Shown here: one piece after another, positions 22,161 to 33,332 of the stretch | How positions within the stretch are numbered: position 1 is the stretch's first letter | Layout of the letters: each line of letters begins with the position of its first letter | Source of the DNA: Agriotes lineatus | Lineage: Eukaryota > Arthropoda > Insecta > Coleoptera > Elateridae | Direction of reading: 5' to 3' | Length of the DNA stretch: 64,000 nucleotides | Assembly (NCBI GenBank): GCA_940337035.1 | Contig: CALNHX010002283.1 | Coordinates: 62,001 to 126,000, forward strand | Notes under the pieces: generated by a model | Database searches by the model: none | Told to the model about the DNA's origin: nothing | The model's input: the letters and a program-made list of their open reading frames with translations, nothing else | Translations under genes and position numbers: made by a program

Positions 22161-22699
22161 AACCTAACTCCGTTTTTATCATTTATGTGTTTAATTGCGC
22201 ATCGCGGTTTTACGCTTCGCAGCATTCTTCTGGAACGTAACCACTGCGAAAGGCGAGGTCTGGCTGTACCTTCTTAGTAAAAAACAATTGAAAAATTCAA
22301 GTGCACTTGGAGATTCAGGTAAATCTTCAGGTGTTTATCCTGAATGTTCATCGATGAATTCGTAAATTGTAGGTTCTAAATCTTTATGCTGCCAGTTGTA
22401 TTTACCATGCCCTATTTTCGCAGGTGGTTGGTCAGCTGATTCATTTTCGAAGAACTCCTCACCATGGTCTTGTGATTGAGCGCCTGCAGCGTAAACGTCA
22501 GTAGCATCCACTAAATAACGCACACATAAAAAGAACTTATATTCATTGTTTTCCTCGTCGCTGTCAATCCAGCCAGCATCACACTCTTCCTGGAATTCAC
22601 CAAAATTGTCTTCACTGTCACTATTTTCCAGCATATGTAAAAGCTGTTCTTCATTCAGCGGTTTATGCCTACTAAAAATTTTTGCTCAAAACACACAAA

Positions 22700-23229
22700 A
22701 TAAAGTGCCCTGTGCTGCATATGTCGTGGAAATATTACTTGCGATTATACACGCTTTGAGTAGTTAAATCAAAATAATTGTCAACTTCTAGGAGTGAGGT
22801 GTTTAGACAAGCAGTGACATGTCATGGGCGACACGAGCCGCTAACAATTAAAATGACTAGTACGAGTATACTCGCTTTGAGCAGTGTAGTTCGATGCATA
22901 TATATTCGTCTCGTGCAATTAAAGTGTTAATCCCTTGAGTTCCATTATGGATCTTAAATATGATTTTAATCATATTAAAAAGGAGAAATTATTGTGGAGG
23001 TAGAAGTTGTTGGAATTGCCAAAAAACTTAATATAAATTTACCTACTTCTTATAACATCTCCAAGTAATCAGGGCACACACATCGTCAATTGAACAAAAG
23101 TGCACATTTTCATTCGAAAGCATGTCTCTATGTAATATTAATCTAACGTTTGGTTATTAAAATCTTACCTATAAAATTTAAGTATCTTGTGTTTCATCTA
23201 TTGTTGCCGTTTCTAAAACGTAAGTTTTC
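22700..23229. other. No gene seen
   Basis: AT-rich intronic stretch upstream of the piggyBac N-terminus. It probably includes the lost 5' end of that element, but no terminal repeat is evident. Confidence 0.4.
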
Positions 23230-23440
23230 ATGTTTATTTTAAGTGTTCAATGGTTGTAAATTTAAAACAATCTCTTAGGCTACACAAAGCGTCAATTATT
23301 TCACAAAATATTCTCCTGTAAGGGTCATATGAAGATTTAAAGATATGCTCTTCTGAATAACCATCCCGAAAGCGACAACGTAATTTACGTGTCCTCGGTT
23401 CTTCCAAACCTAATTTCTCAAAATGTACCTTACATTTTTC
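23230..23440 (-). pseudogene. hAT-type (zf-MYM1-like) transposase fragment
   Basis: Minus-strand reading gives LGLEEPRTRKLRCRF, RDGYSEEHIFKSSYDPYRRI and FCEIIDALCSLRDCFKF. The pattern resembles the 'LP..R..P.R..DG...Y.R..YFE.ID' linker of zinc-finger MYM-type hAT proteins in insects. A stop lies just upstream. Only this block is visible, and I hold the assignment loosely. Confidence 0.4.
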
Positions 23441-23449
23441 CTATAAATC

Positions 23450-24300
23450 TTGGTAGCAATTCTCTCTAATGTCTTTGATAGTATTTGTCACTCGTTATCT
23501 TTAATCACACGTTTCGAAAATTATTGTAGGTTTTTAAGCCCTGCATTTAGTAGCTCTATTTATACAAACAACAGAAATGTTACGGTTAATAAAAAAAAGT
23601 TTCAAATTGAAACAGATGCAACAAAAATCCTTCAGCCTTTGCACGTACTTCTGCATTTGGAATAAAAGCAAGAAAGCAATGACATCAATTCAAAACATTT
23701 TGTAACAGTAATAAATTGGATGGGCACTAGGAATTTAATAATCCTTGATCTAATAGAAGTGTCTGTCCGGGACGCTGTTTCAGCAGCCAAACCGTAAGAG
23801 ATAGAGAAAAAAGTTATTAAAGTTATATGTTTGGAATGATTATGTCAGGTCAGGAACCGAATTTCAGTCTCTAACTAATTATTATCTTAATTATCCTAAT
23901 CCTAACTTTTTAGGTTAGATTCTAGGCAAATTTTATCAAGGCGAATGCGACTGGTAGTTTGCTACCAACAATGACGTCATATACGTACGTGTGGTGAATA
24001 CGCGTTCTATTTGCAAAACGGTCTTTTTTGTTTTATTAAATGAGACATTTGTCTCACTGGACTGCTAGTCATTTTATATTTTCTTTCTTTTCTATTTAAA
24101 AATGTCATGGGGGCACAGCACCCCTTAGATCATGACGTCTGCAGGTATGGTAGTCAACTGACATTTCAATGTCCAAGTTCTGTTTTCCGTGTCAGTTCCT
24201 TTATAGATTCCCATTTGTCATTTTTAGCTCTTCTTTGTTTTTCCTTATTGTTCGTAATTTATATCTTAATTTCCCCTGAAACTTTGCAATTTCTTCTGGT
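23450..24300. other. No gene seen
   Basis: AT-rich intronic stretch; I recognise no domain in its short frames. Confidence 0.4.
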
Positions 24301-24309
24301 TCATTAACT

Positions 24310-24600
24310 ATTCTTTGTGTATAGAATTTCAATCTTGTTATATTTTGTTCATTTTAATACTAATTCTTAGTTTTGCTATAACAAGCTCATGATGCGAGCC
24401 TACATCGGCACCCCTTATACATTTAATTTAGTGAATTATTCCATTTTCTTTCTATTATAATGTGATCTATTTGATTTTTCATGTGCCCATCCAGAGATTA
24501 CCATGTTACTCTGTGTATGGTGTTGTTTAAATAGGGTTCTTCTAATAATGAAATTTACAGTACACAATTGTATTAGTCTTTCTGTTTTTACTTTCTTTTA
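24310..24600 (-). pseudogene. LINE endonuclease relic
   Basis: On the minus strand: GERLI-like KTERLIQLCTVNFIIRRTLF, then an N-Q-I-D-H-equivalent block and, at about 24370-24415, GADVGSHHELVIAKLRI, which matches the G-A-D-V-G-S-D-H end of LINE apurinic-type endonucleases. Frameshifts separate the blocks. The same broad type of LINE supplies the relic at 3396-4130. Confidence 0.6.
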
Positions 24601-24685
24601 CGATAAAGGAAGTATTGGATTCACCCCAAAAATTCGAAATTGAGTTTTCAACAGATCTTCACGTTTTAGAGCCCCCTGAACCCAA
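24600..24685. repeat. AAGGAAGTATTGGATTCA dispersed repeat, left fragment
   Basis: ACGATAAAGGAAGTATTGGA and the following 65 bp match the start of the repeat at 25840-26465 and 52430-52995. The palindrome P10 separates this fragment from the next copy. Confidence 0.7.
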
Positions 24686-24686
24686 A

Positions 24687-25840
24687 AATAGTATATTATA
24701 CATCAAGGTAGCGAAGCGCAGTATTATAACCTGAGTGCATATTAGATACTGAGCGCGCAGCATGAAGTATCTAAAGCGCGAAGGTTATAAGACGATTTGC
24801 TACCGTGGTGTATATCGGGTGACAATGAGAATAGGGCCATGCTTATATCTTCTTTATTTATAATTCGATTTGGATAAAATGTTATACCAAGATACTAGAT
24901 ATCAATTCTGATTGGCCGATAGATATAGTCAAAACGTCTGACTTCCTGTTTCACCGGAAATAACACTAACTTTGATTTTTTAAATGGAACACCCTGTATA
25001 TTTTATGTTTTTCTGAATCTACGAGGCAAACTTCATATAATAGATTTGTCAAATTTAATTTTTTTTTAAACAAAAATATTTTTTCAATTTTTATTTTTTA
25101 CCATAGAAGGCCTTGACTTGGAAAACTCTATTCTAATTGACTCTAGCAACTCTTAATAATAGCTATTTTATCAATAAGGTCGATAACAAACCTTTAATAA
25201 AGTAATATAATTTGCTACTCGTTTTTTTTAAGAAAAAGTCACTTTTTTAAAATGGCACCTACTAAGGGCCATCTTGCCATTATATAGAAAATTTAATTAC
25301 CAATCTAACGATATGCATCATGCACTACTTTATCTTTATCTGAAACTTAAATAGATTTAAAAAAATATTTAATTAATTTTTAGTAGGTGCCATTTAAAAA
25401 AAGGAACTTTTTCTTAAAAAACGAGTTTAGCAAATTATATTATTTTATTCAAGGTTTGTTATCGACCTTATTGATAAAATAGCTATTATTAAGACTTGTT
25501 AGAGTCAATTAGAATAGAGTTTTCCAAGTCAAGGCTTTCTATAGTAAAAAATAAAAATTGAAAAAATATTTTTTTTTGTTTAAAAAAATTTAAATTTGAC
25601 AAGTCTATTATATGAAGTTTGCCTCGTAGATTCAGAAAAACAAAATATACAGGGTGTTCCATTTAAAAAATCAAAGTTAGTGTTATTTCCGGTGAAACCG
25701 GAATTCAGACGTTTTGACTATATCTATCGGCCAATCAGAATTGATATCTAGTATCTTGGTATAAAGTTTGAACAAAATCGATTCATAAATAAAGAAGATA
25801 TAAGCATGGCCCTAGTCTCATTGTCACCCGGTATACTATT
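24687..25840. repeat. Palindrome P10, interrupted by a 1-kb foldback
   Basis: The GGTAGCGAA-family palindrome starts AATAGTATATTATACATCAA at 24687. It runs to GTGGTGTATA at about 24815 and resumes as TATACTATT at about 25832-25840. The interruption is the foldback at 24816-25831, inserted at a TA. Confidence 0.8.
24816..25831. mobile_element. Foldback element (CGGGTGACAATGAGA), 490-bp arms
   Basis: The two arms, each about 490 bp, start CGGGTGACAATGAGAATAGG and are nearly perfect inverted copies around a short loop near 25310-25330. A secondary AACACCCTGTATATTTT end-like motif lies inside each arm at about 24990 and 25650, so an older mariner-type end may be embedded. The element is TA-flanked. 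Confidence 0.85.
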
Positions 25841-26465
25841 TTTACTTCCTTTTACAATAAAGGAAGTATTGGATTCATCCCAAAAATTCGAAATTGAATT
25901 TTCAACAGATCTTCACGTTTCAGAGTCCCCTGAACCGAGGCCATCGATCGATGGCCTCGCCTGAACCCAAAAAACATATTTTTTTTCATTGGTCTGTCTG
26001 TGCGTCTGTGAACAAAATATTTCAAAAACGAAGAGGAATGGGGTTGAGACTTCATATATAAGTTTTGTGTACTATGTAGATGCGCCAGCAAGCTTTTGAA
26101 GAAAATCGCATAACCGGAAGTAGGTGTTTACTCTTGTGATTTTTCAGTTTTTTTTCAATTTTTTCAAAAACGGCTTTAACGATTTTTTTCAAACTTCTCA
26201 TTTTTATTACATTTTTAATGCGTATTGAAGTGAGATAGGTGATTTTCCAGTTGAATACTTCTGAAATGGGTTTCTTTTGTTTTTCTCTATTTTTTTTTAT
26301 TAACTCCTATTTTAAATAGAACACCCGGTATATTATTACATTTTTGAATTCACCTTAAAATTCTAGAGAAAATTTGTCTCTTGAACTAACGCTTTTTTTT
26401 GTACCGTTTTTTGTAGAATTTGTAATTTTTGAAAATTTTTGACAAATGCTTAAAAATTTAAAATA
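25840..26465. repeat. AAGGAAGTATTGGATTCA dispersed repeat, full copy
   Basis: Begins with the small hairpin ACTTCCTTTTACAATAAAGGAAGT, continues through CAACAGATCTTCACGTTT, a 28-bp GGCCATCGATCGATGGCC palindrome absent from other copies, a TCTGTCTGTGCGTCTGTG block, and ends near TTGACAAATGCTTAAAAAT. An inverted copy is at 52430-52995. No coding capacity; class uncertain. Confidence 0.75.
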
Positions 26466-26469
26466 AAAT

Positions 26470-27361
26470 TTTTGGCTGACTGTAAGATCACTGTTTTCTC
26501 ATTATTTTTTTTTCTTCTCTCTCTTATATTTCCTACTTTAGTATTCCAATCTCCCATACCACTAGCAATGTAATAATAACACCTGTAAGATTTGAAAGAA
26601 TGTAAAAAATACCAAGCTCTCAGAATAATAAATACGAAAATTTATAATTGAAAAATATATTAGACATTTTTTGTAGTAATAAATATTAGGTTTAAATACA
26701 TCGTAAATTAAACGTCTCCCTGCATGTTTAAGTTGATTTTTTTGGAAAAATTAAATGGCTGCCAATTTTTATAAACAATTGCATTTATTAATGTAATGTT
26801 ACCTTTTGTTAGCAAATTGCAGCTAACTTCTTCAGTCTTTTAACAAAAATGAAATGTTCAAGAGAAAATATGGAATGCATTTTCTTTCTCTGCAAAAAAT
26901 AAGTTGACTCCTTATTTTATTTTCGCTAGTCTGCTGAGATAACATACTCGCAATTTTTGTAGTCGTAATTTTTATGTTTATTGATATTGCGGTAACACAC
27001 GAAACTCCTTAGGCTGTAAGCTAAATAATATATACTCTTAGGTGAATGAGAGAAAATGTTGTTGCTAAAGTGTATAATTTTCTTTAAATTTATTAAAGGG
27101 CAAATAAATAATAAAAATGAAATGTTTTTAGGGATTTCTCAGGTAGTTTTGCAGGCTCTTGAATACTGTTATATTCAAATGTAGAACAGCTATGACTTAA
27201 TAAATAAACAAAAAAATAATTTTAACCTATGGTTGAATTTAAAAAATAAAACGGCATGTATCGTTCCCTAAAAAATATTAAAATTTTTGAGAATGTTTAT
27301 ATATTTGAAATTTATAAAAAAATATATATGTAAATAATTTGACACCGATTTTGTTTTGCAG
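26470..27361. other. Intron 3' end, no gene seen
   Basis: AT-rich sequence up to the NAA30 acceptor. I see no element boundaries. Confidence 0.5.
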
Positions 27362-27679
27362 GCAATGTGTGAAAGAAAGTGTGTTGGAGCAATAGTATGT
27401 AAATTAGACTTCCATAGAAAATCGACCAAGAGAGGTTACATAGCAATGCTAGCAGTTGACAAGGACTACCGAAAACGCAGGATTGGTTCGACATTGGTAC
27501 GGCGTGCAATTAAGCAGATGATAGCGGGCGGGGCAGACGAAGTAGTACTAGAGACCGAAGTAACGAACAAGCCCGCCCTGAGGCTGTATGAACAATTGGG
27601 CTTTGTGAGAGACAAGAGACTTTTTAGGTATTATTTAAATGGGGTGGATGCCTTGAGACTCAAATTATGGCTGAGATGA
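27362..27679 (+). CDS. Naa30: NAA30, NatC catalytic subunit, exon 2
   Basis: Encodes the last 105 residues (total 431). It completes the GNAT fold: CVGAIVCKLDFHRKSTKRGY, AMLAVDKDYRKRRIGSTLV (the acetyl-CoA binding R/Q-x-x-G-x-G/A loop region, here RKRRIGS), EVVLETEVTNKPALRLYEQL, and the very conserved end GFVRDKRLFRYYLNGVDALR then LKLWLR. Every block of the animal NAA30 catalytic domain is present between the two exons, so the gene looks functional despite the 15.65 kb intron. NAA30 ends 1.4 kb from the convergent ESF1 gene. Confidence 0.95.
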   Translation, partial: AMCERKCVGAIVCKLDFHRKSTKRGYIAMLAVDKDYRKRRIGSTLVRRAIKQMIAGGADEVVLETEVTNKPALRLYEQLGFVRDKRLFRYYLNGVDALRLKLWLR

Positions 27680-29087
27680 GTTTGTTCTGCCAGGAGTAGT
27701 TCTCATTCGTTGCCATACTCAGGGTATTTCTAAGTTTCGTCTCTGTTCATGCCAGTTGTGTTACTACCGATGCTGGCGGGAGGGCGGTTTTTGTTTAAAA
27801 ATATATGTTAATGTTACTTTGTTATATATTTTTTGTTAGTTAGCGTTTAAAATTTTGTGAATTACATTTAATGGTGTGCTGACACTTACTATTCTTACTT
27901 TGAACAAATAGCACTATGCTATTGAATCATAACCAAATAAATTAGCAACAAGTTGAGCTTATACTATACACAGTAAATACGTGGATTTTTGTGTTAAGAA
28001 AAACAGGGTGTCACATACACTGATCATTCTGTACACTAAATCTGGCAGAGGTAACCAGAGCTGGGGAAGATGTTACTATTAAAATAGTTGAAACTATTAA
28101 ATCATTTATTTTTGGTAGCAGTGTAGTAATTTTTACAATTACAAAATGAACTACTTTACAATCTTCACTAAAACGATGTAATTTTGTTTTGTCGTCGGTT
28201 AGCTTGCAATGTTTTTAAAAATTTATCATCTGCTGCTGTCAGTTACAATATACCAAATGGTAGTACAACTTCCTTCGAAATAATCAGTAGCTAAACCCGC
28301 GACTCATTCATGTTCTGTGGCAAGACCTTGTAAAATGTTGTGTTAATCACGCACATACTATTTTATTACATTTTTACTTTGTGATACTGTATTTTAAGTT
28401 ACTTTGTTGTCCTCAATTTGATAGAATTTAATTATGGACGAAATGATGAACATGTGCAAACAATTTTGTCGTTTTATTACTTAATATGCGCAGCAAAATA
28501 AAAAATCAAATGCGATACCATTGTGAGCACTCACAGTAGAGATGTAGTATATCTACGATAATTAAAAAATATTTAAATATAGTTTACCAATAAAAGATGT
28601 ACAATAGTTTCAACAGGTTTTAGTAAATAGGAGATATTTAATGCTTTTTTTATATATCTTCTGGAATTATTTGAATGGCCCACATTTTACCAGCTCTGGA
28701 AGTAACGAATTGTCACATATAAATACATCATGAGTCACATATAAATACATCATGAGTTCATGTCAATGCGGAAGTCACCAACATATAGAATATGTAAAAC
28801 AACAACTGTGTGCTTAATTAAAAATGTAAATTATTTGTGTGCGGCGTGTTCTGCGATAGACAATGTAGTAAAATTGTCTATAATATTGTATAATAATTAT
28901 TGTAAATATTGTTCATTTAATATTATTGTATAACAATACAGAAAAATCAAATATTACATTATAACAAATTCATAGAGAACGGATTAATCACATAGTCCAA
29001 CTGTTTATTTAATTGTTTATCTGGTTGTGAACATAATCCACTTTTATATTGTCCTAACACCGTTCAAAATAAATTATTTAATATCGA
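27680..29087. other. NAA30 3' UTR and intergenic
   Basis: Contains several candidate AATAAA-like signals and a perfect 22-bp tandem duplication (GTCACATATAAATACATCAT..) at about 28732-28775. No gene seen. Confidence 0.5.
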
Positions 29088-31145
29088 CTATTTGTTTTTC
29101 TTATTGTTGCTTAAAGCGTTAGTTTTTCGTTTTACCGATTTTACTAACACACTTAGTTCAGCATTCTTCCTACCGTCACTTTTTAACTTCTTACCGATGT
29201 TATCATTTGTGTCACTTCTGCGCTTCAATTTTTCAGTTACTATAGCTGCCATGCCCTTAGTTTTCTTAAAGTGTGGATCTGTCGGATCAACATTGAAGTG
29301 GTGACTGGAATAAAGGGCGGAAAAACGAGCATCTGCTACATCTATTTTGAAATCGTCGTCGTCAGCTTTTTGGTCATCTTCACTTTCATTTCGTTTCTTC
29401 TTACGCTTCAACTTCTTTTTTGACTTGCTCTCGTTCTCTCTTTCTTGTATTTTTTGCAAGCTGAAGTGTTTTTTGTTATCTTCTGGATTTAAAAGCAATA
29501 ATTCCAACTCCGCCTTTCGCTGTGCATCCTCTTCAGAATCAGGATTAGCTTTTGCAGTTTTCTTATCCTTTTTATGTTTAAATTCTGGTTTATCAAATTC
29601 CTCTGCAAAATATGGATCATTCATGTCGACGTCAGATGGAATATCAGAATCACTCCCAGAACTTGCATCTTTTCCTGCTTGTAACTTCTTTTTATGTTCA
29701 TCTCGTTTTATTTTTTGCTTCTCTTTACGTTTGTCTAAATATTGTTGGAAAGGAGTCTTCTCCTCCTTTTCATCTAATTTTTTCTTGACCAATTTCTCCG
29801 TTTTCCCCTTCAAGTCAATACCCCACGATATTTCCATTTCAACGTCTTTTTTGCCCTTTGTTTTTTCTTGATCTTCAATATCCTGCAACAATGCCTTGTA
29901 TTTGTCTATGGGATTTACCTTCGAATCTTCATTTTCCTCACTGGTATTGCCATCCTTCTCATTTTGCTTTTCCTCTCCACCTTCGTCTTCTTCCCCACTG
30001 CTAGAAGCCAAATATGCCTGCAAATCACCTTCTGCAATTTCGTCAGTGTTGCCCACTGCAAGTTTTTGTGCTATTTCGATTCTGTTCGGGTCGGTTTCAT
30101 CCCACGTTAGGTCAACTTTCGCTTGTTGTAACGCTGTCGTGGTAAAAAATCGTGGCTGGTACTTTCCTTCCTCCGGCAGCTTTTCACAAACTTCTTTAGG
30201 TTCCTCGTCAAACACCGTATCGTCAGGAATAAAACGTAAGTCCATTTTAGTAGCACTGGATTCGTATTCCAAACCATCACACTCTGTGTAAATTTTATCA
30301 GCAGAGCTCTTGCTATCACAAACAATCACTGCATAATAATACTTTAACCTATTAAGTTGATACTGCCGCAGTTTTTCCATGTGATAACTAGATCCCTCGT
30401 GTCCCTCCTCTTCATCAACGCATTTCGATTCTACCAGCTCTGTCGGGCCCTTGACTTCTTCCTCTTTCATACGTTGCAAGCCGAATTCCGAGGGATAAAT
30501 TTTTACAGATTTAATTACACCACCAGGGGGAAGAAAAGAACTTAATAGAACCATTAAATCTGTAGCCCTAATACGATCCCAATCCATATTGCAAGCAGCT
30601 AAGCGATAAGTTGCCTCCTCGGTACGTTCTGCATCTCGGTCCAATTCACCCCAAGCATGCTCGAAAGTTTCCTCTTCATCTTCTCCACTTTCTTCATCGT
30701 CCGATGAACTTTCAGAAAAAAGAGCTGATTCACCACGCGCATAATCGATGTTTAGGTTACGAAGCTTCTTTTTGGCTTTTGCAGAGATGTCATTGTCGCC
30801 TTTATGTTTGATTTTAAGTTGGTTTGAATCTGACAGCTCGTTTTCACTTTCTGATGGTTGCGGTGCTCGCACATATTTGCCTGAAGTTTCACCAGAGTCT
30901 TTAGTTTCAGATTCTGAATCTGACGATTCCTCTCCCGAGCTAAGTTCATAGTAGCGTTTTAAATCTTCATTAGAAGTGTGGTTAACTGGTCTCCCTCTTT
31001 TATCTACAGTATATTTTACTTTAAACTGTTTATCTTCGAACATAGACTTGAACCGTTTGTCGATTTTAACTTTCCGTTCCGATTTCGGTATGCGACGGAA
31101 TTTGGGATCTGTTATTATGTGAGAAAACCGTTGATCTTCCTCCAT
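29088..31145 (-). CDS. Esf1: ESF1 homologue, nucleolar pre-rRNA processing factor
   Basis: A single 685-residue frame. The N-terminus DPKFRRIPKSERKVKIDKRF and FKVKYTVDKRGRPV are the ESF1 start block. An acidic Ser-rich stretch follows, then CNMDWDRIRATDLMVLLSSF and the RRM-like central domain (YYYAVIVCDS..ADKIYTECDG). A lysine/acid-rich tail ends in the NUC153 motif DARFSALYSSHHFNVDPTDP and FKKTKG. ESF1 acts in the nucleolus in early 18S rRNA maturation. Human ESF1 is longer (about 850 residues), mostly in the charged tail. The gene lacks introns here, unlike its neighbours. The start at 31145 is supported by the MEEDQRFSHIITDPKF block. Confidence 0.95.
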   Translation of the reverse strand: MEEDQRFSHIITDPKFRRIPKSERKVKIDKRFKSMFEDKQFKVKYTVDKRGRPVNHTSNEDLKRYYELSSGEESSDSESETKDSGETSGKYVRAPQPSESENELSDSNQLKIKHKGDNDISAKAKKKLRNLNIDYARGESALFSESSSDDEESGEDEEETFEHAWGELDRDAERTEEATYRLAACNMDWDRIRATDLMVLLSSFLPPGGVIKSVKIYPSEFGLQRMKEEEVKGPTELVESKCVDEEEGHEGSSYHMEKLRQYQLNRLKYYYAVIVCDSKSSADKIYTECDGLEYESSATKMDLRFIPDDTVFDEEPKEVCEKLPEEGKYQPRFFTTTALQQAKVDLTWDETDPNRIEIAQKLAVGNTDEIAEGDLQAYLASSSGEEDEGGEEKQNEKDGNTSEENEDSKVNPIDKYKALLQDIEDQEKTKGKKDVEMEISWGIDLKGKTEKLVKKKLDEKEEKTPFQQYLDKRKEKQKIKRDEHKKKLQAGKDASSGSDSDIPSDVDMNDPYFAEEFDKPEFKHKKDKKTAKANPDSEEDAQRKAELELLLLNPEDNKKHFSLQKIQERENESKSKKKLKRKKKRNESEDDQKADDDDFKIDVADARFSALYSSHHFNVDPTDPHFKKTKGMAAIVTEKLKRRSDTNDNIGKKLKSDGRKNAELSVLVKSVKRKTNALSNNKKNK

Positions 31146-32270
31146 TATGTTAAATCACTGCACACAATTGCTTGAGGAATACTGGAAACGTCTTAACCGT
31201 GTTATTTATATTTTTCACCAATGCACGTGGATGCGATTGTAGCTGTAAATTAAAAGTAAGGTTATGACTGCTGGCTACTGTCAAAGTGTGGTTCTTTAAA
31301 AAAGGTTAGGTTATTGGCTTTATGCATATTTTGGCTAAATATTTAGAATTTTTACATCCAAAATTAGTTTATTTTGAAAATTATTTGAAAAATTCTAAAT
31401 AAACCGCTAAAATAATATAAATTACAATTCATATAAAAAGTCACCTTGTTTTGTGACTCAAGGATACCTTCTTCCAGCTGGTTACTTTTAGATATTTTTT
31501 ATAAAGAGAACATATTTCTCTGGTACGTAAAAGTGTTCACAGCTAATACTTATAACAATACTTTAATATTGCGGTGGTTGAAATTGCAGCTCTAACCCTA
31601 ACCTAAAATTTAACGATTTATAAAACTTCATAATAGACAGACTGTTTTAATATGCCTTGTATTCACTGCACGATTATAACTAATTTTCCATCATTTTTGT
31701 CTTAAAACTAAATATGAGTTTACTGAAAATGTTTAATAATAATTTCAAGTTCACTTTCGACATAATGAACAGGGGCGTCTCTAACTACTCTTCACTCGTT
31801 GAAAATGAACAGGGGCGTAATTGTCGTTTTTTGTTGGCCCATGCTGGCAAAGATAATAAAAATACGTAGAAAATATGCGTAGAATAAATTTTTGTAGATA
31901 GTATTCGTATTAAATTGAAACCGTTCTACTGGATTGTCTAGGTAAATAAATACCTACCTAAAATCTAAGAAATTTATTGACAATGTTATGATTGGTTCGA
32001 CATTACACGGTTGAAATGATAGCAAACAGTAAATGTCAGTGAATAAATCATTTGTCTAAATTTGTGAAATTTAGTATGGATGTTGGAAATTTAATTCGTA
32101 TTTATTTTTATATAGTTTTGGTGGAATAATATTTTTGGTAATAAGTTTTGGCTCTTATAGATATCATAGACATTGCAAAATAAAGCCTTACGTTCATATT
32201 AGTATTTAAATTTATATTTAAACAAAATTGTTAAAAATATATTTCATGTTTCAGTACTTAACGTAGAAAA
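31146..32270. other. Intergenic between ESF1 and the next gene
   Basis: Divergent spacer of 1.1 kb. A short motif (AATGAACAGGGGCGT) occurs twice near 31765 and 31805. No gene seen; both promoters should lie here. Confidence 0.5.
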
Positions 32271-32559
32271 ATGTCACTGCCCCGAGATATTTTGGCCATA
32301 ATTCGCGGCTTGCAGGCAGTAGCTCAAGCTGGAATAAAATTACAAGAAGCATATTTCAGAACTATTTGGCAAAATTCTAGCATTAAAGCTTTGACAGAAG
32401 AAAGTTTGACTAATGCAAGGAAAGCGTCTTCAACCGATGCAATAAAAAATTCTAGCGACATTGTAAAAATTTTAAGTGAAAGTGGCGATAGGTTTTATAC
32501 AGTTGTTGATGGCGTGAAACAATTTGTTACATATTCAGCAACGAAGACTGTAGCGAAAG
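32271..32559 (+). CDS. Probable COQ8-type atypical kinase, N-terminal exon
   Basis: Starts MSLPRDILAIIRGLQAVAQA, resembling the opening helix of COQ8 (ADCK3/ADCK4) proteins, where a short hydrophobic, partly mitochondrial-targeting segment precedes a variable linker. The exon ends in phase 1 at a GTAAGA donor and joins 32833. If correct, the protein would act in ubiquinone synthesis on the matrix face of the inner mitochondrial membrane. The diagnostic KxGQ motif and kinase lobes are not encoded in the window, so the identification rests on the N-terminus alone. It may be another gene. Confidence 0.45.
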
Positions 32560-32832
32560 GTAAGAATATTTTTTAACTGTCAGCCAAAATTTGACTTTTG
32601 ATAGTTTTGAATGCATTTACAAAAATGAGTTAACTGAAAAACAGTGGTGTGTTACTTTTGAATAATTATCTAATTTAAAAACTAAACAATGCATGTATAC
32701 TACTCGTGGCGCATGTGGGTTTACAAATGAGTAATTTCATGTGGGTGTAGTGGCCTCGCCTAAAATGCTTATTTGTGGACGGTCTACTATGCACATAACA
32801 TTTAAAATACATAAAAAGTATTATTCTAGCAG

Positions 32833-33179
32833 GCACTTCTTTAAAAGCTACCGAAAGTGTTGAGATAAAAAACCCCGAAAACATCAAACAAGTTGCACGA
32901 CGAACTCAACAGGTTAAAGGCAGTGACTTAGAAATTAAATTGACGCGTAGCGATAAAGAATTGCTGAAGAAGTTAGACATGGAACATAGAGAAAAACTGA
33001 AAGCTGCCGCTGCCGCTAAGTCTCAGACTGAACAAAGAAAAGTTTCTCCCGATAAAACAATAGAAAAAACGACTCCAGAGCCAAAGGAAGCAGTGGTAAA
33101 AACGAAAAGTGGAGATGGACAGAAGAAAGAGAAGTCTAAGGTTAAAGCTATTCCCAATCCCAAGGCAAAACAACAATCG
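32833..33179 (+). CDS. Probable COQ8-type gene, exon 2 (variable linker)
   Basis: Follows an AG at 32831-32832 and reads in frame with the previous exon to a GTAAGT donor at 33180 (phase 0), adding about 116 residues. The segment is Lys/Glu/Ser-rich (LTRSDKELLKKLDMEHREKL) with an Ala run, and looks like a helical or disordered linker without its own domain. No following exon is recognisable up to 64000. If the model is right, the intron exceeds 30 kb; alternatively the gene is truncated. Confidence 0.5.
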
Positions 33180-33332
33180 GTAAGTAAATACGTGTTTTTT
33201 AAATTAATTTATTATTTTATTGCATTTTGGAACCATAATCTTGTTTATTGGCCCTCTATAGCGGGCGTAATATGGCTTTTATAGTCCGAGGGCCTATAAA
33301 GTTGCTGAGCAGTATAATAAACACCAACAATG

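Larger units (their letters stand above)
18154..22690 (-). pseudogene. piggyBac transposase, broken by several insertions
   Basis: Three minus-strand blocks follow the order of a piggyBac transposase. The N-terminus is at 22690-22335, with the acidic SDSEDNFGEF region and a WQHKDLEP..EHSG block. The catalytic middle is at 19796-19433, with MKRNRYLLMLRFLHF, the first catalytic Asp in LYIDENLMY, and EYMPSKRHRVGL. The C-terminus is at 18880-18154, with MLKWQDKREIN and the cysteine-rich zinc-binding tail CDVCEKQKK..CALCNVPC. Gaps are filled by the elements at 19053-19435 and 19797-22330. Frameshifts occur inside the blocks, so the copy is dead. Piggybac enzymes move DNA at TTAA sites; I did not locate the element ends. 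Confidence 0.8.
11708..27361 (+). other. 15.65 kb NAA30 intron packed with mobile DNA
   Basis: GT at 11708 and AG at 27360-27361 (after a TTGTTTTGC tract) are phase-0 borders. The join restores the conserved LCFL-AM...CVGAIVCK block of the acetyltransferase. The intron contains several ATAGTAT-type palindromes, at least six foldback or TIR elements, piggyBac, LINE and hAT relics and a tRNA-like module. Confidence 0.88.

Noticed and set aside
29092..30811. Hydrophobic plus-strand frames
   Set aside because: Antisense shadows of the ESF1 coding region.
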